From Rhodospirillales bacterium (GTDB lineage Bacteria; Pseudomonadota; Alphaproteobacteria; Reyranellales; Reyranellaceae), in the NCBI GenBank assembly GCA_013205335.1, contig JABMNB010000341.1, positions 1 through 16,161 of the forward strand: a stretch of DNA of 16,161 nt, written 5' to 3'. The notes below the pieces were generated by a model. The model was given only the letters and a program-made list of their open reading frames with translations, did no database searches and was not told where the DNA came from. The position numbers were made by a program, and so were the translations under genes. Positions 1 to 6,136 of the stretch are shown piece by piece (the first letter of the stretch is position 1; each line of letters begins with the position of its first letter).

Positions 1-74
1 CGGTGCCGAGAGAACTGTTCGAGAAAATACTGCGGCTGATCGACGGGCTGCGGCGACGACCGGCCCCAGCGTAG
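1..74 (+). CDS. C-terminal end of an unidentified protein (partial)
   Basis: An open frame enters from the left edge and ends at TAG 72-74. It encodes a short amphipathic tail containing LFEKILRLIDGLRRR followed by Pro/Ala residues. The alternating hydrophobic and charged residues look like a real C-terminal helix. MarR-type and other small regulators often end this way and often precede an MFS transporter, but 23 residues are too few to assign a family. The frame could also be open by chance in high-GC DNA. Confidence 0.4.
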   Translation, partial: VPRELFEKILRLIDGLRRRPAPA

Positions 75-382
75 GACTGAACGGGGCGGATGGGTCATCA
101 CCACGGGAGAAGTGCGTCTGAATGACGAGGGAAAGGGGAAAATTGCTGGATCGAAGGTCGTTCGGGAGGTCGTGCACGGCGAAAGCGGCGGGGAAACTTG
201 TGGCGGCCGCCCACGGCTTCACCGGAACCCGACAGAATGATGGCGCTCATGCTGTTCCAAGGGTTCATCCGGGGAATGTCGGTTGAACGGGCATGTCCTC
301 GAAGTATTGGCGGCCCCGGCGCTGTTTACCAGTGTCAGGACAGGAGACTTTGGCGCGGCCGTGCGCGACAGTCGGCGCCGGC
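75..382. other. Intergenic stretch with no recognisable gene
   Basis: These 308 bases separate the partial frame from the MFS transporter. Short open frames exist, for example 122-286 on the plus strand (54 codons), but they have low-complexity Arg/Gly/Ala-rich products, no ribosome binding site and no recognisable family. I see no clear promoter, terminator or strong inverted repeat. Confidence 0.5.
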
Positions 383-1603
383 ATGGGCGAGAACAACAAG
401 AACACGGCGAGTTCGTTCCGGCAGGTGCTGCGGACCAGTCCGATGGATTTCTGGCGCCTGTGGTACGTCGGCTTCGTCGTCACCACCGTGCGCTGGCTGG
501 AAACGGTCGCCATGGGCATCGTCGTCTATCAGCAGACCGGCTCCGCCCTGGTCGTCGCCATGATCACCATGCTCCGCCTGGTCCCGATGGGCCTGTTCGG
601 CGCCTTCCTCGGGGCCTTCGCCGAACGGTTCGACCGCCGCCTGACCCTGGCCGGCATCGTCGGCCTCATGATGGTCACCTCGGCCCTGCTCTCCATCGTC
701 GCTTTCAGGGGAGCCCTGGAAGTCTGGCACCTCGCCGTCGCCAGTTTCATCAACGGCTGCGGCTGGGCCACCGACAATCCGCTCCGGCGCGTGATGATGG
801 GCGAAGTCATGGGCCGCGATCGCATGGCCATCGCCATGGCGCTCGATGTCGGCGCGGGAAATGTGAGCCGCATGGTAGGGCCCGCCGTCGGCGGCCTGCT
901 GCTGGCGGGCGTCGGCATCGAAGGCGCCTTCCTGCTGAGCGTGGCACTGTACGCGTCGGCCGTCGCCGCCACCTTGATGGTGCAGAGCCACATCCCGTCC
1001 TCGCCCGGTGCGGGGGCCGTGCTCGCCCGCACCTGGGAGGGCGTGGCGCTCATCATTTCCGACCGGCGCCTCGGCGCGATCATGGCGGTCACCGTCATCT
1101 ACAATGTCTTCGCCTGGCCCTTCACCAGCATGATCCCGGTGATCGGCACCGACCGGCTGCTGCTCGGCCCCGAAGGTGTCGGCCTGCTCACCAGCATCGA
1201 CGGCGTCGGCGCCTTCGCCGGCTGCTTCCTGCTGGCGCTGTGGCTGACGCCGGGCTGGCATGCCCGCGCCTATGTTGGCGGCACGGCCGCCTACCTGGTC
1301 GGGCTGATCGGCTTTGCGGCGGCGCCCACGCCGCTGCTGGCGGGTGTGGCGCTGCTGGTGACCGGCCTCGCCGGCGCCACCTTCGCCACTCTGCAGGCCA
1401 CGCTCGTCTATCTCGCGGCGCCGATAGAAATGCGCTCGCGCATCCTGGGTGTGCTCTCGGTCTGCATCGGCACCGGCCCAATCGGCTTCGTCTGGCTGGG
1501 CTGGCTCGCCGATCTCATCGGAGCGCCCGAGGCCACGGCGATCACCGGCGTGATGGGCCTGCTGGCGCTCGCCGCGACCTGGCCGCTTTGGCGGAGGATT
1601 TGA
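383..1603 (+). CDS. MFS transporter, probable drug or metabolite exporter
   Basis: This is a 406-residue inner-membrane protein of the major facilitator superfamily, close to the usual length for the family. It consists of about 10-12 hydrophobic segments with short polar loops. The loop between helices 2 and 3 carries a motif-A-like sequence, GAFAERFDRR (residues 77-86). The overall look (WLETVAMGIVVYQQTGSALVV near the N-terminus) fits the EntS/MFS_3-like exporters, so proton-driven efflux is the best guess; the substrate cannot be read. I chose ATG 383 because the protein then starts directly before the first hydrophobic segment. ATG 293 would add 30 residues unlike a membrane-protein start, and neither has a good Shine-Dalgarno. 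It appears to be transcribed alone; the next element is a pseudogene on the opposite strand. Confidence 0.85.
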   Translation: MGENNKNTASSFRQVLRTSPMDFWRLWYVGFVVTTVRWLETVAMGIVVYQQTGSALVVAMITMLRLVPMGLFGAFLGAFAERFDRRLTLAGIVGLMMVTSALLSIVAFRGALEVWHLAVASFINGCGWATDNPLRRVMMGEVMGRDRMAIAMALDVGAGNVSRMVGPAVGGLLLAGVGIEGAFLLSVALYASAVAATLMVQSHIPSSPGAGAVLARTWEGVALIISDRRLGAIMAVTVIYNVFAWPFTSMIPVIGTDRLLLGPEGVGLLTSIDGVGAFAGCFLLALWLTPGWHARAYVGGTAAYLVGLIGFAAAPTPLLAGVALLVTGLAGATFATLQATLVYLAAPIEMRSRILGVLSVCIGTGPIGFVWLGWLADLIGAPEATAITGVMGLLALAATWPLWRRI

Positions 1604-1616
1604 GAAGGATTTTTCG

Positions 1617-1769
1617 TCAGATCGTGATGGCCACCTTGAGTACGCCGTCGCGCTGATGGGAAAACAGTTCGTAGGCCTCCTCGATCCGGTCGAGCGTGAA
1701 GCGATGCGTGACCATGGGCGCAAGATCGACCCGGTCCGAGGCCACCACGTCCATCAAACGGCGCATGCG
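1617..1769 (-). pseudogene. C-terminal remnant of a zinc-dependent alcohol dehydrogenase
   Basis: The reverse strand encodes about 50 residues ending at a stop at 1617-1619. They run from RMRRLMDVVASDRVDL through PMVTHRFTLDRIEEAYELF to RDGVLKVAITI. This matches the C-terminal end of medium-chain zinc alcohol dehydrogenases, where a phase of T-H-x-F-x-L-D-x-I-x-x-A-Y-x-L-F precedes the final KVAI strand. The catalytic zinc site, the structural zinc site and the Rossmann fold are all absent. The frame continues upstream to an ATG at 1904, but that part (about 45 residues) has no resemblance to the family and overlaps an intergenic repeat. A full protein would need about 300 more residues, so this is a truncated gene. 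Confidence 0.75.
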
Positions 1770-1816
1770 TTTTAAAACCAGTCCGGGCTTTCTAAGGCTG
1801 CTGGCGTTCGAGAGCG

Positions 1817-1890
1817 ACTTCCGCAATGGGTCAATCTCTGACGAACTGTTCCGCATGACCAATGTCTGGAATCGGCCCGAAAGCAGAAGT
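1817..1890. repeat. Degenerate intergenic repeat pair next to the dehydrogenase remnant
   Basis: Two related copies lie about 45 bp apart: CTTCCGCAATGGGTC at 1818-1832 and TGTCTGGAATCGGCC at 1863-1877, sharing a core like TCYGSAATSGGYC. The second copy also has short flanking complementarity (TCTG at 1865-1868, CAGA at 1884-1887). From memory, similar sequences (variants of TCCGCAATGGGTC and GCAGAC) recur between genes in Rhizobiales-like genomes; I could not check this. They lie exactly where the alcohol dehydrogenase loses its homology. Confidence 0.4.
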
Positions 1891-1946
1891 CGACGACCAC
1901 GCATTATTGGGTTTTGACCCTAGCATCAGTGGGTTAAGGTGAGGTC

Positions 1947-2786
1947 ATGCTGAAAGTCGTCCCCAACAAGGGTGCCCTCGGCGCCCGCATCGAGGGCCTC
2001 GATCGCACGCGGGTGAACGAGCCGGCGGTGGCTGCCATCCTTGACCAGGCGTTGGCCGAACATCTTCTGGTCGCGATCCCGGGAGAACCCATGACGCCGG
2101 AACAGACGCGCGATTTCGCCCGCGTCTTCGGCGAGCCGCAGATCCAACTGCTGCGCTACAAGCGCAGCGGCGCCTTCCCGGAAGTCTCCGTGATGGTGAG
2201 CACGCTGATGGCCGACGGCACGACCGACAAGACCGCCATCCGGGCCGAGGACTGGCACACCGACGATTCCTATTTCGCCGTGCCCGCCAAGGCGACCTTG
2301 CTGCACAGTATCGAGATTCCGAGCCGCGGCGGCGCGACCTGGTTCTGCAACATGCACTCGGTCTATGACGCACTGCCGGATGCGACCAAGAAGCGGATCG
2401 AGGGCAGGCGTGCCATTCACGGCTACGACACGCCGCGCGCCCGCAACCGGCCGTCGCCGCGCACGCCCGAGGAGATCGCCGAGACGCCGGACGTCGCGCA
2501 TCCGCTGGTGCGGACGCATCCGGTGACCGGTCGCAAGTCGCTCTACCTCAATCCCAACCGCCTCGACCGTATCGTCGGTCTCGAGCGCACCGAAAGCGAC
2601 GCCCTGCTCGACGAACTCGCCGACGAGGCGCGTAAGCCGCAGCATCACTTCGGTCACGTCTGGAGCAGGGGCGATATCGTCGTCTGGGACAATCGCGCCA
2701 CCATGCACCGCGTCGTCATCGACTATCCGGTGGGCGAGGAACGGATCATGCACCGCGTGCTGATCGAGGGCGAGCCGCCGATCTGA
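1947..2786 (+). CDS. TauD/TfdA-family Fe(II)/2-oxoglutarate dioxygenase
   Basis: This 279-residue cytoplasmic enzyme has the TauD/TfdA double-stranded beta-helix signature. The iron ligands are visible as the H-x-D motif in WHTDDSY (His104, Asp106) and a distal His254 in WDNRATMHR. Arg270 in ERIMHRVLIEG, 16 residues after the distal His, is placed to bind 2-oxoglutarate, as in TauD. The family couples decarboxylation of 2-oxoglutarate to hydroxylation of a small molecule such as taurine or a phenoxyacid. The substrate here is unknown, and the lone gene context does not help. The start at ATG 1947 is supported by AAGGTGAGG about 4 nt upstream. A GNAT acetyltransferase follows 51 bp downstream and may be co-transcribed. 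Confidence 0.88.
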   Translation: MLKVVPNKGALGARIEGLDRTRVNEPAVAAILDQALAEHLLVAIPGEPMTPEQTRDFARVFGEPQIQLLRYKRSGAFPEVSVMVSTLMADGTTDKTAIRAEDWHTDDSYFAVPAKATLLHSIEIPSRGGATWFCNMHSVYDALPDATKKRIEGRRAIHGYDTPRARNRPSPRTPEEIAETPDVAHPLVRTHPVTGRKSLYLNPNRLDRIVGLERTESDALLDELADEARKPQHHFGHVWSRGDIVVWDNRATMHRVVIDYPVGEERIMHRVLIEGEPPI

Positions 2787-2837
2787 GGGATCGACCGCCG
2801 CCGGACCACCTCCGATTGGTGACAAAGGAACAACTCA

Positions 2838-3422
2838 ATGAGCGACGTCGTCTTCCGCAAAGGTGAGCACGTGCTGTTGCGGCCCCTCCAGCGGGCTGAC
2901 ATCCCGGCGCTACGGCGCTGGATGAATGATCCGGAAACGACTCAGTACCGATTGGCACGGGCCTTTCCTCTCATGGAAAAGGCTGAAGAGGAGTGGCTGG
3001 ACAGGCTGTCGGGTTCAACCACGGAATTTGGCCTTGGCATCGTGACGATCGAGGACAACAAACTCATCGGGTGGATCGGCTTGCACGAAGTCGATTGGGC
3101 ACATCGCACGGCCACCACCAGCACAACGATCGGCGAGGCGGGTCAGCTCGGCAAAGGCCACGGCACCGAAGCGAAGATGCTGATGCTCGACTTCGCCTTC
3201 AATGCACTCGATCTCTATGCCGTCCGCTCACGCGTGATGGACGACAACAAGCGCAGTCTCGCTTACGCCCGGAAGAACGGCTACGAGGAAGTAGGTCGTC
3301 TTCCAAAGTGGATCCGCCGGCAGGATGGAGAACGTTGCGACGAAGTCGTGCTTGTCGTTACGCAAGAAAAATGGCGCCCGTTGTGGCGGGAGTATCTCAG
3401 GAACAGAAGGAGTCCTGGGTAG
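2838..3422 (+). CDS. GNAT family N-acetyltransferase (RimJ/RimL-like)
   Basis: This 194-residue protein belongs to the Acetyltransf_3 (RimJ/RimL/SpeG-like) branch of the GNAT superfamily, which transfers acetyl from acetyl-CoA to an amine or a protein N-terminus. The N-terminal strand LLRPLQRADIPALRRWMNDPET is typical. The acetyl-CoA-binding motif A is QLGKGHGT (residues 103-110). The C-terminal part ALDLYAVRSRVMDDNKRSLAYARKNGYEEVGR (residues 123-154) matches the conserved N-x-x-S/A-x-x-x-x-x-K-x-G-F/Y region. AAAGGA sits about 8 nt before ATG 2838. It follows the dioxygenase at 51 bp on the same strand, so an operon is plausible. The acceptor is unknown; an antibiotic-modifying role cannot be excluded but nothing supports it. 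Confidence 0.88.
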   Translation: MSDVVFRKGEHVLLRPLQRADIPALRRWMNDPETTQYRLARAFPLMEKAEEEWLDRLSGSTTEFGLGIVTIEDNKLIGWIGLHEVDWAHRTATTSTTIGEAGQLGKGHGTEAKMLMLDFAFNALDLYAVRSRVMDDNKRSLAYARKNGYEEVGRLPKWIRRQDGERCDEVVLVVTQEKWRPLWREYLRNRRSPG

Positions 3423-3473
3423 TGCGGACACAGTGGGAGACGGCGTCCTGAACGAGAGCGACCGGCAGAACTG

Positions 3474-3808
3474 ATGAACAGGCCGCCCCCGTCACGTCAA
3501 CCTTCCGTGCGGTCTGGCCTGGTCCTCGCCGTCATGGGGATCGCGCCGCTGATCCCTGCCAGAAGGCGGGCCGGGGCCGCATCCAGGCCGTGACGACGGT
3601 CGAGAGGTCGCCGGCGCTGCCCGACATACCGACGTTGAACGAGCTGGGCTACGACGTCGTCGTCGATCAGTGGATGGCGCTGCTGGCGCCGGCCAGGGTG
3701 CCGCCTGCGAATCTCAGCCGGCTCAATGCCGAGGTGAACACCGCACTGAGCGATCCGCGCCTGCGGGAAATCTATGCGGGCGTGGCGATGCGGCCCGTCG
3801 GCGGCTAG
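3474..3808 (+). pseudogene. Internally deleted Bug-family (TctC-like) solute-binding protein
   Basis: Two pieces of one gene remain. From ATG 3474 a signal-peptide-like start (basic residues, then SGLVLAVMGIAPLIPA) reads to TGA 3591-3593. In another frame, from about 3560, the sequence KAGRGRIQAVTTVERSPALP leads into DIPTLNELGY and continues to PPANLSRLNAEVNTALSDPR, ending VGG plus TAG at 3806-3808. This second piece is the C-terminal domain of Bug-family periplasmic receptors of tripartite tricarboxylate transporters, where the pattern AVTT-x-x-R-x-x-ALPDVPT is highly conserved. The middle, about 200 codons, is missing, and the last 20 or so usual residues are cut by the stop. A GTG at 3590 could start a 72-residue product, but it would lack the ligand site. 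Confidence 0.75.
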
Positions 3809-3837
3809 GTCATCCAGCACGTCCATACGCGATCTCC

Positions 3838-3855
3838 GCGGTATTTAAGTACCGC
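3838..3855. other. Short perfect hairpin after the binding-protein remnant
   Basis: GCGGTA at 3838-3843 pairs with TACCGC at 3850-3855 around a 6-nt loop (TTTAAG). There is no T-run directly after it on either strand, so it is not a good intrinsic terminator. It lies in the 177-bp gap between the remnant and the end of the CoA-transferase gene. The function is unknown. Confidence 0.35.
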
Positions 3856-3875
3856 ATTGTCTCCCAGGCGGGTTC

Positions 3876-3911
3876 ATTTCGTTTGTTTCGGTTATTTCGA
3901 GTATTTCGTTT
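3876..3911. repeat. Four tandem 9-bp units (RTTTCGNNT)
   Basis: Four contiguous 9-bp units are ATTTCGTTT, GTTTCGGTT, ATTTCGAGT and ATTTCGTTT. TTTCG and the final T are invariant in all four. The array is AT-rich in otherwise GC-rich DNA and lies between the tails of two convergent elements (the plus-strand remnant and the minus-strand CoA-transferase). It does not look coding. A 14-bp perfect palindrome begins 4 bp later. Confidence 0.7.
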
Positions 3912-3915
3912 GCGC

Positions 3916-3929
3916 GGCCTGGCCAGGCC
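3916..3929. repeat. 14-bp perfect palindrome
   Basis: GGCCTGGCCAGGCC reads the same on both strands. On the minus strand it lies 57 nt past the CoA-transferase stop codon, so it could fold in that mRNA's 3' end. No U-run follows; instead the CGAAA-rich complement of the 9-bp repeat array does. It may be part of a factor-dependent transcript end, or chance in GC-rich DNA. Confidence 0.4.
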
Positions 3930-3985
3930 GGCGTGATAGCCGAGCCGCTACATAATATCGACATTCGGAACGTCCTTCGCTGTGG

Positions 3986-5179
3986 TCAGCGTACGGCGCC
4001 CGACGTCCGCATCTTCTCGATTTCGGCGTCGCCGTATCCGGCCTCTCTGAGAATCTCGGCGGTATGCTCGCCGAGCGTTGGCGCGTGCGTCTCGACCGGA
4101 CGTTCGCCGCCCGAGAACTTGTTGGCGCGGCGGGACCGGCGGATACGGCCCTCGCTGGGATGGTCCTCGGGCTGGAAGAAGCCGACGTCGGCGAGATGCG
4201 GGTCGGTGAGCAGGTCGTCGATCGTGTTGTAGCGGGCGGCCGGCACGTCGAGTCCGTCGAAGATTTCCAGCCACTCCGCCGTAGTCTTCTGCGCCAGGCC
4301 GGCCTTGCGGACCTCGAAGTAGGCTGCGGCGTTGTTGGTCCGCGCGAAAGCGCTATCGAAACGCGGGTCGGTCTTGAGTTCGGGACGGCCGATCGCGTCG
4401 AAGAAGGCGTAGGCCTGCTGGTTGGTGTTGGGCCCGACGGTGATGTAGCTGTCCTTCGTGGGCAGGGGCCGGTAATCGGGACTGAGCAGGCGGCCGTCGC
4501 CGCTGGGGCCGATCGGCGGATCGAAAGTGGCGGCGCCCAGATGCTCGCTCGACACGAACGAGGCCATGTTCTCGAGCATGGGCACGTCGATCGCTTCGCC
4601 GCGGCCCGTCTTCTCGCGCCGATAGAGCGCAAAGCCGATGCATTGCGCCGCGATCAGGCCGGTCGTGTGATCGCTCATCACCATGGGCACGAAGCGCGGC
4701 TCGCCGGTGGCGCGCTCGAGCGTGCCGGCCACACCCGAGAGACTCTGCACGATGGGATCGTAGGCGGGGCGATTGTAGTAGCGGCCGCCGCGACCGAAGG
4801 CCAGAATCGAACAGTGGATGAGCTTCGGGTTCTTCTGCGCCAGGCTCGCATGGTCGAGTCCGGCGCGGGTGAGGGCTTCGGGACGGACGTTGCTGACGAA
4901 CACATCGGCCTTTTCGATCAGGCGATGAAGCGCCGCGAGCCCTTCCGTTTTCTTGATGTCTAGAACGATCGACCGCTTGTTGCGGTTGAAGTTGATGAAC
5001 TTGCCCGACATGCCGGGATTGCGGCTGCCTTGCGCCATGGTGCGCAGGAGATCGCCGCCCGGCGCCTCGACCTTGATGACCTCGGCGCCATAGTCGGCCA
5101 GCGTGCGGGTGCAGATCGGGCCGACGACCACCGTCGTCAGGTCGACGACCTTTATGCCGGCGAGCGGACCACCGCTCAC
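3986..5179 (-). CDS. CaiB/BaiF family (class III) CoA-transferase
   Basis: This 397-residue cytoplasmic enzyme belongs to class III CoA-transferases, which move CoA between carboxylic acids as interlocked dimers. The family start GPLAGIKVVDLTTVVVGPICTRTLADYGAEVIKVE is intact, as are NFNRNKRSIVLDIK, the FVSNVRPEAL region and the YDPIVQSLSGVAG stretch. At the usual nucleophile position (Asp169 of formyl-CoA transferase, in V-x-M-x-D) this protein has VPMLEN, with Glu203. I chose GTG 5179 because it overlaps the stop of the upstream hydratase as GTGA, which implies translational coupling; the frame is open to 5209. Coupling to an HTD2-like hydratase resembles the mesaconyl-CoA transferase/hydratase pairing, so both probably act on one branched or dicarboxylic acyl-CoA. 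The exact substrate is unknown. Confidence 0.9.
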   Translation of the reverse strand: MSGGPLAGIKVVDLTTVVVGPICTRTLADYGAEVIKVEAPGGDLLRTMAQGSRNPGMSGKFINFNRNKRSIVLDIKKTEGLAALHRLIEKADVFVSNVRPEALTRAGLDHASLAQKNPKLIHCSILAFGRGGRYYNRPAYDPIVQSLSGVAGTLERATGEPRFVPMVMSDHTTGLIAAQCIGFALYRREKTGRGEAIDVPMLENMASFVSSEHLGAATFDPPIGPSGDGRLLSPDYRPLPTKDSYITVGPNTNQQAYAFFDAIGRPELKTDPRFDSAFARTNNAAAYFEVRKAGLAQKTTAEWLEIFDGLDVPAARYNTIDDLLTDPHLADVGFFQPEDHPSEGRIRRSRRANKFSGGERPVETHAPTLGEHTAEILREAGYGDAEIEKMRTSGAVR

Positions 5180-6042
5180 GCCGCGAACTCCAGGTCCATC
5201 TCGCCGCACAGCACGCCGTTCCTGTCGGCGGCCCAGATCCTGAGGTTGCCGTCCTTCTGCTCCTCGCCGCGCACGTCGATGAGGTCACCGACCCACAGCG
5301 GATGGACAAGGCGGGCGGTGTAGCCGGTCAGGTTGCCCTTGGCGTGCTGCAGCGCGGCATCGACCATGAGATGCATGGACAGGCCGCCGTTGGAGACGAT
5401 GGCCGGATAGCCTTCCTCGCTGCGCGTGTAGTCGCCGTCATAGTGGATGCGGTGCGCGTTCCAGGTGATGCCGCCGTAGCGGAAGTTGAGCGTGTTGGTG
5501 AGCTGGGTGGTCTGGCTCCACGCCTGATCTGTGCGGGCCTGCGCAGCGACCGTGGCGGTGGTCTTCTGGCCCGCCGGCACGGCGGGACGGTAGATCGCGT
5601 CGAAGGTGTCCGAGGCAATGGTCTTGCCGCCCTGTTCGATCGTGTGGCGCATCGTCAGCACGAAGATGTCGCCGGAACGCCCGGTCTTGGGAATGATATC
5701 GGCAACCTCAGCCTTCTTGATTGCCGGTTCGCCGGCCTTGAGGCGGCCCATGATCTGAACGCGACGTCCGGCGCCCATGCGGCGCGGCATCGGGATCGGC
5801 GGCAGGACGATGCCCTTGTTGGGATGGCCGTCCGGTCCGAGTTCACCCTGGCGAACGGTCTCGGCGAAGAAGACCGTGAACCAGTGCGGCGGCAACTCCT
5901 GGCCGCGCTTGATGGAGTCGGGATCGACGTCGAAGGTCGCGGCGACGCGGCGGACGGCCATCATGCCGATATCGTCCTCGACACTGCGCACCCGCCCGAT
6001 CCAGGGGCGCAGTGTCTCCATCGCCTCGTCCATCCAGCCCAT
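5176..6042 (-). CDS. MaoC/HTD2-like acyl-CoA hydratase (mesaconyl-C4-CoA hydratase-like)
   Basis: This 288-residue protein has two hot-dog halves: an N-terminal FAS1-like dehydratase domain (about residues 10-155) and a C-terminal half with the signature NAHRIHYDGDY (residues 195-205), typical of HTD2-like hydratases such as mesaconyl-C4-CoA hydratase. These enzymes add or remove water on enoyl-CoA thioesters in the cytoplasm. Relatives usually have a V-H-G-P-L-type sequence about 15 residues after RIHYD; here it is IVSNGGL (residues 215-221). ATG 6042 has GAGGGA 6 nt upstream. An upstream extension to 6099 would start inside the glnA terminator, so I reject it. The stop overlaps the CoA-transferase GTG by 4 nt, so the two are translated together. 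Confidence 0.85.
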   Translation of the reverse strand: MGWMDEAMETLRPWIGRVRSVEDDIGMMAVRRVAATFDVDPDSIKRGQELPPHWFTVFFAETVRQGELGPDGHPNKGIVLPPIPMPRRMGAGRRVQIMGRLKAGEPAIKKAEVADIIPKTGRSGDIFVLTMRHTIEQGGKTIASDTFDAIYRPAVPAGQKTTATVAAQARTDQAWSQTTQLTNTLNFRYGGITWNAHRIHYDGDYTRSEEGYPAIVSNGGLSMHLMVDAALQHAKGNLTGYTARLVHPLWVGDLIDVRGEEQKDGNLRIWAADRNGVLCGEMDLEFAA

Positions 6043-6080
6043 GTCCGTTCCCTCGAAGGTTTTGCGGCGCGCATCCTCCA

Positions 6081-6112
6081 ACAAAAGAAGGGCCCGCAAC
6101 AGCGGGCCCTTC
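6081..6112 (-). terminator. Intrinsic terminator of glnA
   Basis: An 11-bp perfect GC-rich stem (6087-6097 with 6102-6112) closes a 4-nt loop. Read on the minus strand it is followed by TTTTGT at 6086-6081. It lies 25 nt past the glnA stop codon and 39 nt before the hydratase ATG. This is the clearest terminator in the window. Confidence 0.88.
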
Positions 6113-6136
6113 CATGATCCGAAAGATCGGAAAAGA

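Noticed and set aside
335..1723. 462-codon minus-strand frame opposite the MFS transporter
   Set aside because: Asp/Gly/Gln/Arg-rich shadow of a membrane-protein gene; the plus-strand frame has clear transmembrane segments.
1696..1917. Small plus-strand frame of 73 codons over the dehydrogenase remnant
   Set aside because: It is antisense to recognisable dehydrogenase codons and then runs through an intergenic repeat; no ribosome site.
3590..3808. 72-codon GTG frame as an intact small gene
   Set aside because: Its sequence is only the C-terminal part of Bug receptors, without the ligand-binding core or signal peptide, so I treat it as part of a pseudogene.
3670..3936. Frame whose end encodes a FRLFRLFRVFRLR repeat
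   Set aside because: The triplet pattern is just the 9-bp DNA repeat read as codons; the first part is out of frame with the Bug remnant.
6043..6099. Longer N-terminus for the hydratase starting at 6099
   Set aside because: The extension begins inside the glnA terminator stem and has no family match, while ATG 6042 has a good ribosome site.
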